Made by a program: the position numbers and the translations under genes. This document shows positions 1 to 6,974 of a stretch of 12,865 nucleotides of DNA, one piece after another. Numbering within the stretch: position 1 is the stretch's first letter; each line of letters starts with the position of its first letter. A model generated the notes under the pieces. It worked only from the letters and a program-made list of their open reading frames with translations. It searched no databases and was not told the DNA's origin. This DNA is from an uncultured bacterium (GTDB lineage Bacteria; Bacillota; Clostridia; Lachnospirales; Lachnospiraceae), in the NCBI GenBank assembly GCA_905214365.1, contig CAJMMH010000051.1, positions 1 through 12,865 of the forward strand, read 5' to 3'.

Positions 1-216
1 GAAGGACAGATCCGCGGGATCCGCGGGATGGTCGAGAAAAACTGCTACTGTCCGGATATCCTGACGCAGGTTGCGGCTGCCAATGCGGCGCTCAATGCGT
101 TTAACCGTGAGCTTCTTGCCAATCATATCAAGACCTGCGTTGTACGCGATATGCATCAAGGCAAGGAAGAAACGATTGATGAGCTTGTGGCTGTGCTGCA
201 GAAACTGATGAAGTGA
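1..216 (+). CDS. csoR: CsoR/RcnR-family metal-sensing repressor (5' partial)
   Basis: The frame is open from base 1, so the N-terminus lies outside the window; 71 residues are visible. The family (formerly DUF156) consists of small all-helical dimers or tetramers that bind operator DNA when metal-free and release it on Cu(I) binding. The visible part begins EGQIRGIRGMVE, the conserved end of helix 1. It keeps the Cu(I) ligand pattern Cys-His-Cys: the Cys of YCPDILTQ on helix 2, then His and Cys four residues apart in NHIKTC. This favours a copper sensor over the nickel/cobalt RcnR type. A further Cys sits two residues before the first ligand. The gene ends 162 bases before the copper ATPase on the same strand, the usual csoR-copA order, so it most likely represses that gene. 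I did not find a clear GC-rich CsoR operator between the two. Family is confident; metal specificity is inferred from ligands and neighbour. Confidence 0.9.
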   Translation, partial: EGQIRGIRGMVEKNCYCPDILTQVAAANAALNAFNRELLANHIKTCVVRDMHQGKEETIDELVAVLQKLMK

Positions 217-378
217 TTGATAATGAGATTTTTCCGCGCCCTTGGAAACGATTCAGTTTGGCGGCACAATTAGCGCGGCAATTCGTGCGGCTGTTTTGCC
301 GGGTCAAACAGATAGCAGCAGAAAATAGCCGTACAAAGGATGGATAGACGAAAACAGGAAGAAAGGAGAAATTCATAA

Positions 379-3027
379 ATGGAACAGTACACAGTAACCG
401 GGATGAGCTGCGCGGCATGCAGCAACCGGGTAGAAAAAGCAGTTTCCAGGGTGCCGGGCGTAAGCTCCTGTTCGGTCAGCCTGCTGACGAACTCGATGGG
501 TGTTGAGGGAACGGCGTCATCGGACGCTATTATTGCGGCGGTTGAAGCAGCCGGATACGGCGCGGCCATAAAGGGTGAAAACACGGCGGCGGCGCAGGGA
601 GCCGGAAGCAGTGACGCAGCGGCAGCGCTGGAAGATAAAGAAACACCGATTCTGAAAAAGCGATTGATTGCTTCCGTCGGATTTCTTGCGGTTCTGATGT
701 ATCTATCAATGGGCCATATGATGTGGGGCTGGCCGCTTCCGTCATTTTTTGAGGGAAATCATGTCGCAATGGGATTGGCTCAGATGCTGCTGACGATTGC
801 GGTTATGGTCATTAACCAGAAGTTTTTCATCAGCGGTACGAAAAGCCTGCTTCATGGCGCCCCGAACATGGACACGCTGGTTGCGCTTGGCTCCGGTGTT
901 TCGTTCCTGTACAGCACCTACATCTTATTTGCGATGACAGGCGCGCAGGTAAACGGCGATTCGGAAGCAGTCATGACTTATATGCATGAGTTCTACTTTG
1001 AGTCGGCGGCAATGATCCTGACATTGATTACGGTCGGAAAGATGTTGGAAGCGCGGTCTAAGGGAAAGACGACGGATGCGCTGAAGGGCCTGATGAAGCT
1101 CGCGCCGAAGACGGCAGTGCTTCTAAAAGACGGCAAAGAGATAACGGTTCCGATTGAGCAGGTAAAAAAGGGCGATGTGTTTGTCGTTCGGCCGGGAGAG
1201 AATATCCCCGTGGACGGTGTAGTTCTGGAAGGAAGCAGTGCGGTCAATGAGTCGGCGCTGACCGGAGAGAGCATTCCGGTTGACAAGGCAGCCGGGGATA
1301 CGGTTTCTGCGGCAACAGTCAATCAGTCCGGATATCTGCGGTGCCGGGCATCAAGAGTCGGCGAGGATACCACACTTGCGCAGATCATTCAGATGGTAAG
1401 CGACGCGGCGGCGACCAAAGCACCGATTGCAAAGGTTGCGGATAAAGTTTCCGGCATTTTTGTTCCGACTGTCATCGCAATTGCGGTGCTGACTACGATT
1501 GTTTGGCTGTTGACCGGCCAGACGGCAGGCTTTGCTCTGGCAAGAGGCATTTCAGTTCTGGTTATCAGCTGCCCGTGCGCGCTTGGACTGGCAACGCCGG
1601 TTGCGATCATGGTTGGAAACGGCGTTGGCGCGAGAAACGGAATCCTGTTCAAGACAGCGGTTTCTCTGGAGGAAACTGGAAAAGTAAAGTTAGTTGCGCT
1701 GGATAAAACCGGAACGATAACAAAGGGCGAACCGGCAGTTACTGATCTGATGCCGGCGGACGGCATCAGTGAACCGGAGCTTTTGACAGCGGCCTGCACG
1801 TTGGAGAGCCGCAGCGAGCATCCGCTTGCAAAAGCGATTATGAAGCGGGCGGAGGAAGAAGGGATTAAAGCACAGGAGGTCAGCGGATTTGCCGCGCTTC
1901 CGGGAAATGGACTGACGGCTGTATGGAACGGGATGGAGCTGACCGGAGGAAGCCGTTCCTTTATCTCTGGAAAGGCAGCCATTCCGGAAACGATGCAGCA
2001 GCAGGCGGACCGTCTGTCGTCGGAAGGAAAGACGCCGCTGTTCTTCTGTCGGGATAACCGTCTGATTGGCATGGTCGCGGTTGCGGATGTCATCAAGGAG
2101 GACAGTCCGCAGGCAGTAAAGGAACTGCAGGAGATGGGAATCCGCGTTGTAATGCTGACCGGAGACAATGAACAGACGGCGAAGGCAATCGGAAAGCAGG
2201 CAGGAGTTGATGAGGTCATTGCCGGTGTGCTTCCGGACGGAAAGGAAGCGGTTATCCGCAAGCTGAAGGAACAGGGACGCGCAGCAATGGTCGGTGATGG
2301 GATCAACGACGCGCCGGCACTGACGCGGGCAGATATCGGAATCGCCATTGGAGCAGGAACCGACGTCGCAATGGATGCGGCTGATGTGGTTCTGATGAAG
2401 AGCCGCCTGAGTGATGTTCCGGCAGCGATCCGCCTGAGCCGGGCAACCCTTCGGAACATTCACGAGAATCTGTTCTGGGCATTCTTTTACAATGTTATCG
2501 GAATCCCGCTTGCGGCAGGCGTCTGGTATCCGTTGTTCCGCTGGAAGCTGAACCCGATGTTCGGTGCGGCTGCAATGAGCCTGTCGAGCTTCTGCGTTGT
2601 AACAAACGCGCTGCGGCTGAACTTTGCAAAGATCCGCGCAAAGGGCGCACAGAACAGCTGGGGTGCAGAGGCGGCTGACAGCAAAGTGGTCAAAACCGTA
2701 AATGGAACGGCAGCTGCGTGCAGAACAGCTGGAACCGGAAAGGCATCAGAAATGGCCGCAGAAAATAAAACAGAAAACACAAAAATGGTAAATGCAGCAG
2801 GAGCTGCAAAGGAGGAAACTGGTATGACAAAGACATTAAAGGTAGAAGGAATGATGTGCGGACATTGCGAGGCGCATGTAAAGAAGGCATTGGAGGCGAT
2901 TCCGGGCGTTGTGTCCGCGACTGCGGATCACGAAAAGGGACAGGCAGTCGTTGTACTGAACGGAGAGGTAGCGGACAGCGATCTGATTCATGCAGTTGAG
3001 GAAGCCGGATATCACGCGGAAGTGTAA
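379..3027 (+). CDS. copA: Copper-exporting P1B-type ATPase with an HMA domain at each end
   Basis: This 882-residue membrane pump exports Cu(I) from the cytoplasm using ATP. The N-terminal heavy-metal domain has GMSCAAC (Cys11, Cys14). The core shows all family motifs: TGES at 295-298 (actuator domain), CPC at 398-400 (transport site in the membrane), DKTGT with phosphorylated Asp442, the SEHP motif with His481-Pro482, GDGIND at 639-644, and the late-helix YN and MSLSS motifs near 710-750 typical of Cu(I) pumps. After the last membrane helix comes an Ala/Lys/Glu-rich linker of about 70 residues, then a second metal domain with MCGHC (Cys827, Cys830) ending at the stop. The start is set by AAAGGAG at 362-368. 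Most bacterial CopA proteins carry metal domains only at the N-terminus, so the C-terminal domain is unusual and looks like a fused CopZ. The upstream CsoR gene is the probable regulator. Confidence 0.96.
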   Translation: MEQYTVTGMSCAACSNRVEKAVSRVPGVSSCSVSLLTNSMGVEGTASSDAIIAAVEAAGYGAAIKGENTAAAQGAGSSDAAAALEDKETPILKKRLIASVGFLAVLMYLSMGHMMWGWPLPSFFEGNHVAMGLAQMLLTIAVMVINQKFFISGTKSLLHGAPNMDTLVALGSGVSFLYSTYILFAMTGAQVNGDSEAVMTYMHEFYFESAAMILTLITVGKMLEARSKGKTTDALKGLMKLAPKTAVLLKDGKEITVPIEQVKKGDVFVVRPGENIPVDGVVLEGSSAVNESALTGESIPVDKAAGDTVSAATVNQSGYLRCRASRVGEDTTLAQIIQMVSDAAATKAPIAKVADKVSGIFVPTVIAIAVLTTIVWLLTGQTAGFALARGISVLVISCPCALGLATPVAIMVGNGVGARNGILFKTAVSLEETGKVKLVALDKTGTITKGEPAVTDLMPADGISEPELLTAACTLESRSEHPLAKAIMKRAEEEGIKAQEVSGFAALPGNGLTAVWNGMELTGGSRSFISGKAAIPETMQQQADRLSSEGKTPLFFCRDNRLIGMVAVADVIKEDSPQAVKELQEMGIRVVMLTGDNEQTAKAIGKQAGVDEVIAGVLPDGKEAVIRKLKEQGRAAMVGDGINDAPALTRADIGIAIGAGTDVAMDAADVVLMKSRLSDVPAAIRLSRATLRNIHENLFWAFFYNVIGIPLAAGVWYPLFRWKLNPMFGAAAMSLSSFCVVTNALRLNFAKIRAKGAQNSWGAEAADSKVVKTVNGTAAACRTAGTGKASEMAAENKTENTKMVNAAGAAKEETGMTKTLKVEGMMCGHCEAHVKKALEAIPGVVSATADHEKGQAVVVLNGEVADSDLIHAVEEAGYHAEV
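2824..3027 (+). CDS. Possible internally initiated CopZ-like copper chaperone
   Basis: Inside the copA frame an ATG at 2824 is preceded by AAAGGAGG at 2808-2815 with an 8-base spacer, a site as good as any gene start in this window. Initiation here would give a free 67-residue protein beginning MTKTLKVEGMMCGHC, the length and fold pattern of stand-alone CopZ/Atx1 chaperones, which carry Cu(I) to the ATPase. The residues before it (816 onward in CopA numbering) are low-complexity linker, as expected if a former copA-copZ intergenic stretch became coding when the copA stop was lost. E. coli copA also makes a free metal-domain chaperone, there by programmed frameshifting, so a dual product has precedent. 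Initiation at this site is inferred from sequence only; the domain may function only as part of the fusion. Confidence 0.45.
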   Translation: MTKTLKVEGMMCGHCEAHVKKALEAIPGVVSATADHEKGQAVVVLNGEVADSDLIHAVEEAGYHAEV

Positions 3028-3049
3028 CGGATAGAAGCAGAGACAGGAA

Positions 3050-3094
3050 ATATCCGTACAGTTCTGCATCAGATGCAGGGGAACTGCCGGATAT
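3050..3094 (+). other. Long stem-loop just after copA
   Basis: Three stacked complementary segments form one hairpin: ATATCCG (3050-3056) with CGGATAT (3088-3094), CAGTTC (3059-3064) with GAACTG (3081-3086), and TGCAT (3065-3069) with ATGCA (3073-3077). It begins 22 bases after the copA stop. No U-run follows, so it is not a standard intrinsic terminator. It could protect the 3' end of the copA mRNA or be the stem of a decayed terminator. Pairing is seen directly; role is unknown. Confidence 0.5.
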
Positions 3095-3100
3095 CACATG

Positions 3101-3168
3101 AAAACGAAAAAAATAGGCCGCCGCAGAATCGTGGAAATGGGAACATTCCATTGGTTCTGCGGCGGCCT
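3101..3168 (-). terminator. Intrinsic terminator of the ABC transporter operon, probably two-way
   Basis: A 14-base perfect inverted repeat, AGGCCGCCGCAGAA at 3115-3128 and TTCTGCGGCGGCCT at 3155-3168, encloses a 26-base loop that can itself pair (TGGAA with TTCCA). On the minus strand it starts 10 bases after the permease stop and is followed by a U-rich tract (complement of the A-rich 3101-3114), a classic Rho-independent terminator. On the plus strand it could also stop copA transcripts, but the following U-tract is poor. Confidence 0.85.
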
Positions 3169-3178
3169 GTTTGCTGAC

Positions 3179-3955
3179 TTAAAGCGACAGCTTTTTCTTT
3201 AACAGCAGCGATGTCGCGGCAACGCAGACGATGAGAACTGCCAGATTCAGCAGTGTGTACGGCCAGCTCTGCGTTAACAGGTCTGCCAGGGAAATATCAT
3301 TTGCGAAGTCAGGCTGAAAGATGGTTCCGATCCAGTCCTGCAGTTTCGAGCGTCCCCAGGTCGCGAGAAAGAAAAATACGATGCTGACAATCAGACGGAA
3401 CCGGCTGTTCTGCAGCAGCGTTGCCGTCAGGGTGATGCAGAGATAAATGATTGTAACTGTTGCGTAAAAGGAGAGAAGGAAGGTAATGATCCCGTACAGA
3501 ACATTTGTCCAGATTTCTCCCGGCCGGATGCCGACTGACGCAAGCAGTGTGGTAATCTGCTCCCAGATCGGCGCGTATTCACCGTAGTAGGTACTCAGCT
3601 GCTGCAAATCAGCGAGAGCAAGCAGACCGAGCGCTCCGGCGAGGATCAGACCAAGAATCAGGACAGTCAGCATCTTGGAAAGAATGACGCGGAGAGAAGA
3701 TACCGGCGTCATAAAAACCAGATAGCTGGTTCTGGAGTTGATTTCCCGGTAGTAATTGATGACGGCAAGCAGGAAAACAGAAAAGTAGCAGACTAGTCCG
3801 TACAGAAACAGGACTGTGACGGAAGCGCCGATTTCCGGATCCTCTCCACGGGAGAGAGCGAGCTGGAAAAGAAGCTGCAGGATCAGCAGGCCGCCGAGCA
3901 GAAAGAGAAGCGTATTTCTGTTTTTTCTGAGTTCATATTTGGATAATTTCAGCAT
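3179..3955 (-). CDS. ABC-2-type transporter permease
   Basis: A 258-residue membrane protein with about six hydrophobic segments, roughly at 15-34, 44-69, 92-114, 149-173, 185-202 and 232-251. A basic cytoplasmic N-terminus (LKLSKYELRKNRN) precedes the first segment, a layout typical of ABC-2 export permeases. A polar loop lies at about 115-147 between segments 3 and 4. The start is set by AAGGAG six bases upstream (plus-strand 3962-3967). It lies 20 bases downstream of the ATPase stop on the same strand, so the two form one transporter. Substrate cannot be told from sequence; relatives export peptides, antibiotics or lipids, or act in envelope stress responses. Confidence 0.8.
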   Translation of the reverse strand: MLKLSKYELRKNRNTLLFLLGGLLILQLLFQLALSRGEDPEIGASVTVLFLYGLVCYFSVFLLAVINYYREINSRTSYLVFMTPVSSLRVILSKMLTVLILGLILAGALGLLALADLQQLSTYYGEYAPIWEQITTLLASVGIRPGEIWTNVLYGIITFLLSFYATVTIIYLCITLTATLLQNSRFRLIVSIVFFFLATWGRSKLQDWIGTIFQPDFANDISLADLLTQSWPYTLLNLAVLIVCVAATSLLLKKKLSL

Positions 3956-3975
3956 TGGAGTCTCCTTCCCTGCGC

Positions 3976-4674
3976 CTACTGGACGCAGTCGCGGTAAATG
4001 TCTTTATATAGCTCCGTCAGACTGGCACCGGCCTGGTGTGTCAGCTGCTCGATGCTGCCCTGACGGACTAACTTACCGTTTTTGATAAATACCGCGTTGT
4101 CAGCCATCGTTTCCAGTTCATCAACCAGGTGGCTTGAAATGACAAAGGTGCGGTTCGGAGATGCGTAATGGCTGATTGCGGAGAGTACCTGATCTCTGGC
4201 AATGATATCAATACCGTTCAATGGCTCGTCAAGCATGCACAGCGCCGCGTCGCGGGAAAGCGCCAGCGCGATTTTTCCCTTTGCGGCCATACCGGAGGAC
4301 ATTTTGCTGATTTTTCCCCTGGGATCAAGATGAAATTCTTCGAGCAGCAGCCGGTAGCGGTCCGGACGGAAATCAGAAAAGAAATCTTTGTAATAGCGTC
4401 CGGCATCCTTCCAGGTCATATAGGAATAAAAATAAGTTTCTGTTGGCATATAGGCAATTTTTGCTTTGGTTTCCGGACCGATCGGCATGGAATCAAAGGT
4501 AATTTCGCCGGACGTCGGCTGAATAAGACCTGCCGCTATTTTCATAAACGTACTTTTTCCGCTGCCGTTCGGACCAAGAAGCGCGTAGACCTTTCCTGTC
4601 TCCAATTGCAGGGAGAGGTGGTCAACGGCAGTCAGGCCGCGGTATTTTTTTACAAGATCTGTGCATATCAGCAT
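3976..4674 (-). CDS. ABC transporter ATP-binding protein
   Basis: A 232-residue nucleotide-binding subunit that would power the permease encoded next to it. Walker A is GPNGSGKST at 34-42, Walker B is ALCMLDEP ending at Pro151 with catalytic Glu150, the D-loop follows at NGID, and the switch His is His182 in SSH. The signature is degenerate: KMSSGMAAKGK at about 124-134 replaces LSGGQ. The Q-loop position carries PTE (77-79) rather than Gln. Both changes are frequent in the YtrB/BcrA-like group. I chose the ATG at plus-strand 4672-4674 because AAGGAGG lies seven bases upstream and because the next residues (MLICTDLVKKYRG) are the normal domain start; an in-frame extension to 4833 has no such support and crosses the predicted promoter. 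No GntR-type regulator, common beside this group, is present in the window. Confidence 0.9.
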   Translation of the reverse strand: MLICTDLVKKYRGLTAVDHLSLQLETGKVYALLGPNGSGKSTFMKIAAGLIQPTSGEITFDSMPIGPETKAKIAYMPTETYFYSYMTWKDAGRYYKDFFSDFRPDRYRLLLEEFHLDPRGKISKMSSGMAAKGKIALALSRDAALCMLDEPLNGIDIIARDQVLSAISHYASPNRTFVISSHLVDELETMADNAVFIKNGKLVRQGSIEQLTHQAGASLTELYKDIYRDCVQ

Positions 4675-4804
4675 AAGATCCCCTCCTTGTCTGGCAGCAT
4701 GAGCCGGTGTGCCGAAGAATGGACAGGACGGAATCATGCTGATTTGATGCTGTGAACGCGGACAATGGAAGAAAGCTTCTATGTTCTGTACCAGCAGCAG
4801 ATTC

Positions 4805-4833
4805 AGTATACAGGAATCCGGCAGAAAGGACAA
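4805..4833 (-). promoter_or_regulatory. Sigma-A-like promoter for the ABC transporter
   Basis: Read on the minus strand, TTGTCC (4833-4828) is followed after exactly 17 bases by TATACT (4810-4805). These match the housekeeping -35 and -10 consensus at four and five of six positions. Transcription would start near 4798, about 125 bases before the ATPase ATG. Confidence 0.6.
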
Positions 4834-4870
4834 GTGGGAGTATAGATTCTTAAGAAAATTGTGTCAAATA

Positions 4871-4924
4871 TTCATAAAATATTCATAAATAGTTCAAACC
4901 ACGCTGGTGTTTCTGTGAGACAAT
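4871..4924 (+). promoter_or_regulatory. Pho-box-like triple repeat and promoter before the YbhN-like gene
   Basis: Three hexamers, TTCATA (4871-4876), TTCATA (4882-4887) and TTCAAA (4893-4898), sit at an exact 11-base period, so they face the same side of the helix. A -10-like GACAAT (4919-4924) follows after 20 bases, and no good -35 is present, as expected for an activator-dependent promoter. The core TTCATAAA resembles half-sites of PhoB/PhoP boxes. Transcription would begin near 4931, upstream of the chosen GTG start at 4983 but after the longer-frame ATG at 4929. Which regulator binds is an inference. Confidence 0.6.
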
Positions 4925-4982
4925 AAAAATGTTGCGACAAAGGAAACCATGTGCCGGTTTCCGGGGTACGGAGGATACGGGT

Positions 4983-6101
4983 GTGAAGAAGAGTACGAAA
5001 AAGAATCTGATCAATGCAGGCGTTGTCCTGGCGATTTTTTTGCTGACTATTTATTATGTGTTTCACGGGGAGGACTTGGGACAGCTTTTGCAGTCCATCG
5101 AGTCTTGTGACTGGCGCTGGATTGTTCCGTCTGTCCTGCTTGTTATTTTCTTTATCTGGGGAGAGTCAGCCATCATTTGGTATATGCTGCGGGAATTTGG
5201 AATCCGCAGAAAAAAGATGGACTGCTTTCTGGTATCGACGGTCGGCTTTTTCTTCAGCGCCATTACACCTTCCGCGAGCGGCGGCCAGCCGATGCAGATG
5301 TATTTTATGAAAAAAATGGATATTCCGCTTTCAGTTTCTTCGATTATTCTGATGGTGGTCACGATCACCTATAAGCTGGTGCTGGTACTGGTGCAGATCT
5401 GGATCTTTGTATTCCATCAGAATCTGGTCCATGAGTATCTTGGCAGCGTGATTTATCTGGTTTATCTTGGTATGTTTTTAAATATTGTCGGAATCGCGGG
5501 ATTGATGGCCTTTGTCTTCTGGCCGCATCTGGTCCGCGTGCTGACAGGATGGACGGTGCGCCTGCTTCAGAAGCTGCACATTGTAAAGGCAGCGAGTCTT
5601 CTTCCTCAGAAGGCAGAAGCGGCTCTGATAAAGTACCATGAATTTTCTGCTTACCTGAAAAAGAATCTGCATCTGCTGCTGAAAATTCAGCTTCTGACAT
5701 TTCTGCAGCGGTTTGCTTTGTTTTTTGTTACCTGTCTGGTGTACCGGGCACTTCAGCTGAAAGGAACCGGCTGGAATACGATCCTGATGCTGCAGTCAAC
5801 GATTTCATTGACGGTCGATATGCTGCCGATGCCGGGCGGGATGGGAATCAGCGAGTATCTGTTCCGGCAGATTTTTGAACCGGTATTTGGCGCAAGCCTC
5901 TTGACCGGTCTGGTGTTAAGCCGTGGAATTTCCTATTATGTGCAGCTGTTAGTCAGTGCGGTCGGTACAGGAATCGCGGCAATTCATCTGGGAAAAGAGC
6001 AGGAAAAAGCGTCGGAAGATAAGGCAAAAACCGGCTCTTCTGAAAAAACGGTGTCGAAGCCGGGGGATCGTCTGGGAAAAGAATCGGTAAAAAATTCATA
6101 A
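4983..6101 (+). CDS. LPG_synthase_TM/YbhN-family multi-pass membrane protein
   Basis: A 372-residue membrane protein related to the flippase half of MprF and to UPF0104/YbhN proteins. Two family motifs are clear: PSASGGQP at 96-103 followed by MQMYFMKK, and MPGGMGISE at 283-291. About eight hydrophobic segments are spread between residues 10 and 345; the last 30 or so residues are charged and probably cytoplasmic. It lacks the C-terminal aminoacyl-transferase domain of true MprF, so lipid translocation or binding is more likely than lysine transfer. The GTG start is chosen because GGAGG (4970-4974) lies eight bases upstream; an ATG at 4929 in the same frame would fall at or before the predicted transcription start. 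It heads the lipid cluster, with phosphatidylethanolamine-synthesis enzymes downstream, so a phospholipid substrate is plausible but unproven. Confidence 0.82.
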   Translation: MKKSTKKNLINAGVVLAIFLLTIYYVFHGEDLGQLLQSIESCDWRWIVPSVLLVIFFIWGESAIIWYMLREFGIRRKKMDCFLVSTVGFFFSAITPSASGGQPMQMYFMKKMDIPLSVSSIILMVVTITYKLVLVLVQIWIFVFHQNLVHEYLGSVIYLVYLGMFLNIVGIAGLMAFVFWPHLVRVLTGWTVRLLQKLHIVKAASLLPQKAEAALIKYHEFSAYLKKNLHLLLKIQLLTFLQRFALFFVTCLVYRALQLKGTGWNTILMLQSTISLTVDMLPMPGGMGISEYLFRQIFEPVFGASLLTGLVLSRGISYYVQLLVSAVGTGIAAIHLGKEQEKASEDKAKTGSSEKTVSKPGDRLGKESVKNS

Positions 6102-6148
6102 AATGTTCATAAATTATTCAATGCTTCCCGCCTTTTTCATGGCATACT
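6095..6148 (+). promoter_or_regulatory. Second Pho-box-like triple repeat and promoter, before the PAP2 gene
   Basis: TTCATA (6095-6100), TTCATA (6106-6111) and TTCAAT (6117-6122) repeat at an exact 11-base period, and a -10-like CATACT (6143-6148) follows after 20 bases. The geometry equals that of the site at 4871-4924. The first hexamer overlaps the stop codon of the upstream gene. Transcription would begin near 6155, giving a leader of about 75 bases. It could add a second entry point for the pap2-pss genes under the same regulator. Confidence 0.6.
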
Positions 6149-6230
6149 GAAATCATTGACAGGTTCCTGGGATTTCGCTGTGCTTAAATTGGCGGGAATC
6201 TGTATTATACAAAAAGGAAAGAAAACGGAT

Positions 6231-6974
6231 ATGAAGTTCTGGAGATGGGTGCGCCGGTGTTTCTCAAAATACGGGATGATTCCGCTGATTCTTGCGTTTG
6301 CGTACAATTGTGCAGTATACTGGGTCTGCGGAGTGTTGTCCGGTGGAAGGACAATTCCCTGCGTACTGACGCCGGTTGACCGCGCGGTTCCGCTGCTTGA
6401 CTGGACAGTCTGGATTTATCTGGGCTGTTATGTATTCTGGATTGTGAATTATGTGATGATTTACCGGGAAAGCAGGGAAAAGGCATATCGCTTTTTTATC
6501 AGTGATTTTATTTCACGGACGGTATGCATGATTTTTTTCCTGGCAATGCCGTGGACGTTGGAGCGTCCAGAGGTAACGGGAACCGGGCTCAGCAGTGATC
6601 TGCTGCGGTTTGTGTACCGGATTGACCGTCCGGTCAACCTGTTTCCATCGATTCATTGTCTGGTCAGCTGGAACTGTTACATCGGAATCCGGGGATCCCG
6701 TCAGGTTCCCGTCTGGTATCAGCGGCTGTCGATTTTGTTCGCGGCTGCGGTTTTCGTTTCGACACTGACGACAAAGCAGCATGTATTGATTGACGTGATC
6801 GGAGGCGCTGCGCTTTCGGAGCTGTCATGGTTCGCAGCAAAAAAAACAGGGTGGTGGCATTATGTTGAAAGAGGCTTTGACAAAGCGGCAGAACGGATTT
6901 TTCCAGGAGGAGACAGTTCTGGCGAAGGAGTATCTGATGGAGAAAAAGGAAATTCCCTTTATCGGCGTATATGA
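6231..6974 (+). CDS. PAP2/Aur1-like membrane phosphatase or head-group transferase
   Basis: A 247-residue membrane protein of the PAP2 superfamily, whose members remove or transfer phosphate groups on lipids at the membrane surface. The three active-site blocks are present in variant form: Arg126-x6-Arg133-Pro134 (normally Lys-x6-Arg-Pro), FPSIH with His142, and KQHVLIDVIGG with His184 and Asp188. The Ser-Arg that usually begins the third block is replaced by Thr-Lys. This looks closer to the inositolphosphotransferase/Aur1 branch than to plain phosphatases. About five or six hydrophobic segments flank these blocks. The ATG at 6231 is preferred (AAGGAAAG nine bases upstream); an in-frame ATG at 6156 would sit on the predicted transcription start. 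The 3' end overlaps the next gene by 38 bases, implying coupled translation. The substrate is unknown; lipid phosphates or phosphatidyl head groups fit the neighbours. Confidence 0.75.
   Translation: MKFWRWVRRCFSKYGMIPLILAFAYNCAVYWVCGVLSGGRTIPCVLTPVDRAVPLLDWTVWIYLGCYVFWIVNYVMIYRESREKAYRFFISDFISRTVCMIFFLAMPWTLERPEVTGTGLSSDLLRFVYRIDRPVNLFPSIHCLVSWNCYIGIRGSRQVPVWYQRLSILFAAAVFVSTLTTKQHVLIDVIGGAALSELSWFAAKKTGWWHYVERGFDKAAERIFPGGDSSGEGVSDGEKGNSLYRRI

Larger units (their letters stand above)
4675..4982. other. Divergent control region, 308 bases without a gene
   Basis: This stretch separates the minus-strand ABC operon from the plus-strand lipid cluster. It holds the ABC promoter (4805-4833), the triple-hexamer box and -10-like site for the lipid genes (4871-4924), and the two leaders. 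The ABC leader is about 120 bases long and contains complementary GCATGA/TCATGC segments (plus-strand 4697-4702 and 4734-4739) that could form a stem before its ribosome site. No conserved open frame was seen. Confidence 0.6.

Noticed and set aside
1..30. Tandem ATCCGCGGG repeat near the window start
   Set aside because: It encodes the conserved IRGIRG part of CsoR helix 1 and needs no separate explanation.
217..378. CsoR operator or terminator between csoR and copA
   Set aside because: Partial inverted repeats exist (GCACAATT and AATTCGTGC near 264-287), but no G-tract dyad typical of CsoR sites and no stem with a T-run was found.
1389..2463. Long minus-strand open frames opposite copA
   Set aside because: They are compositionally odd Ser/Arg/Ala-rich translations antisense to well-conserved ATPase motifs, with no ribosome sites.
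4675..4833. N-terminal extension of the ABC ATPase to 4833
   Set aside because: It would begin upstream of the predicted promoter start, has no Shine-Dalgarno and does not resemble ABC proteins; the ATG at 4674 has a perfect one.
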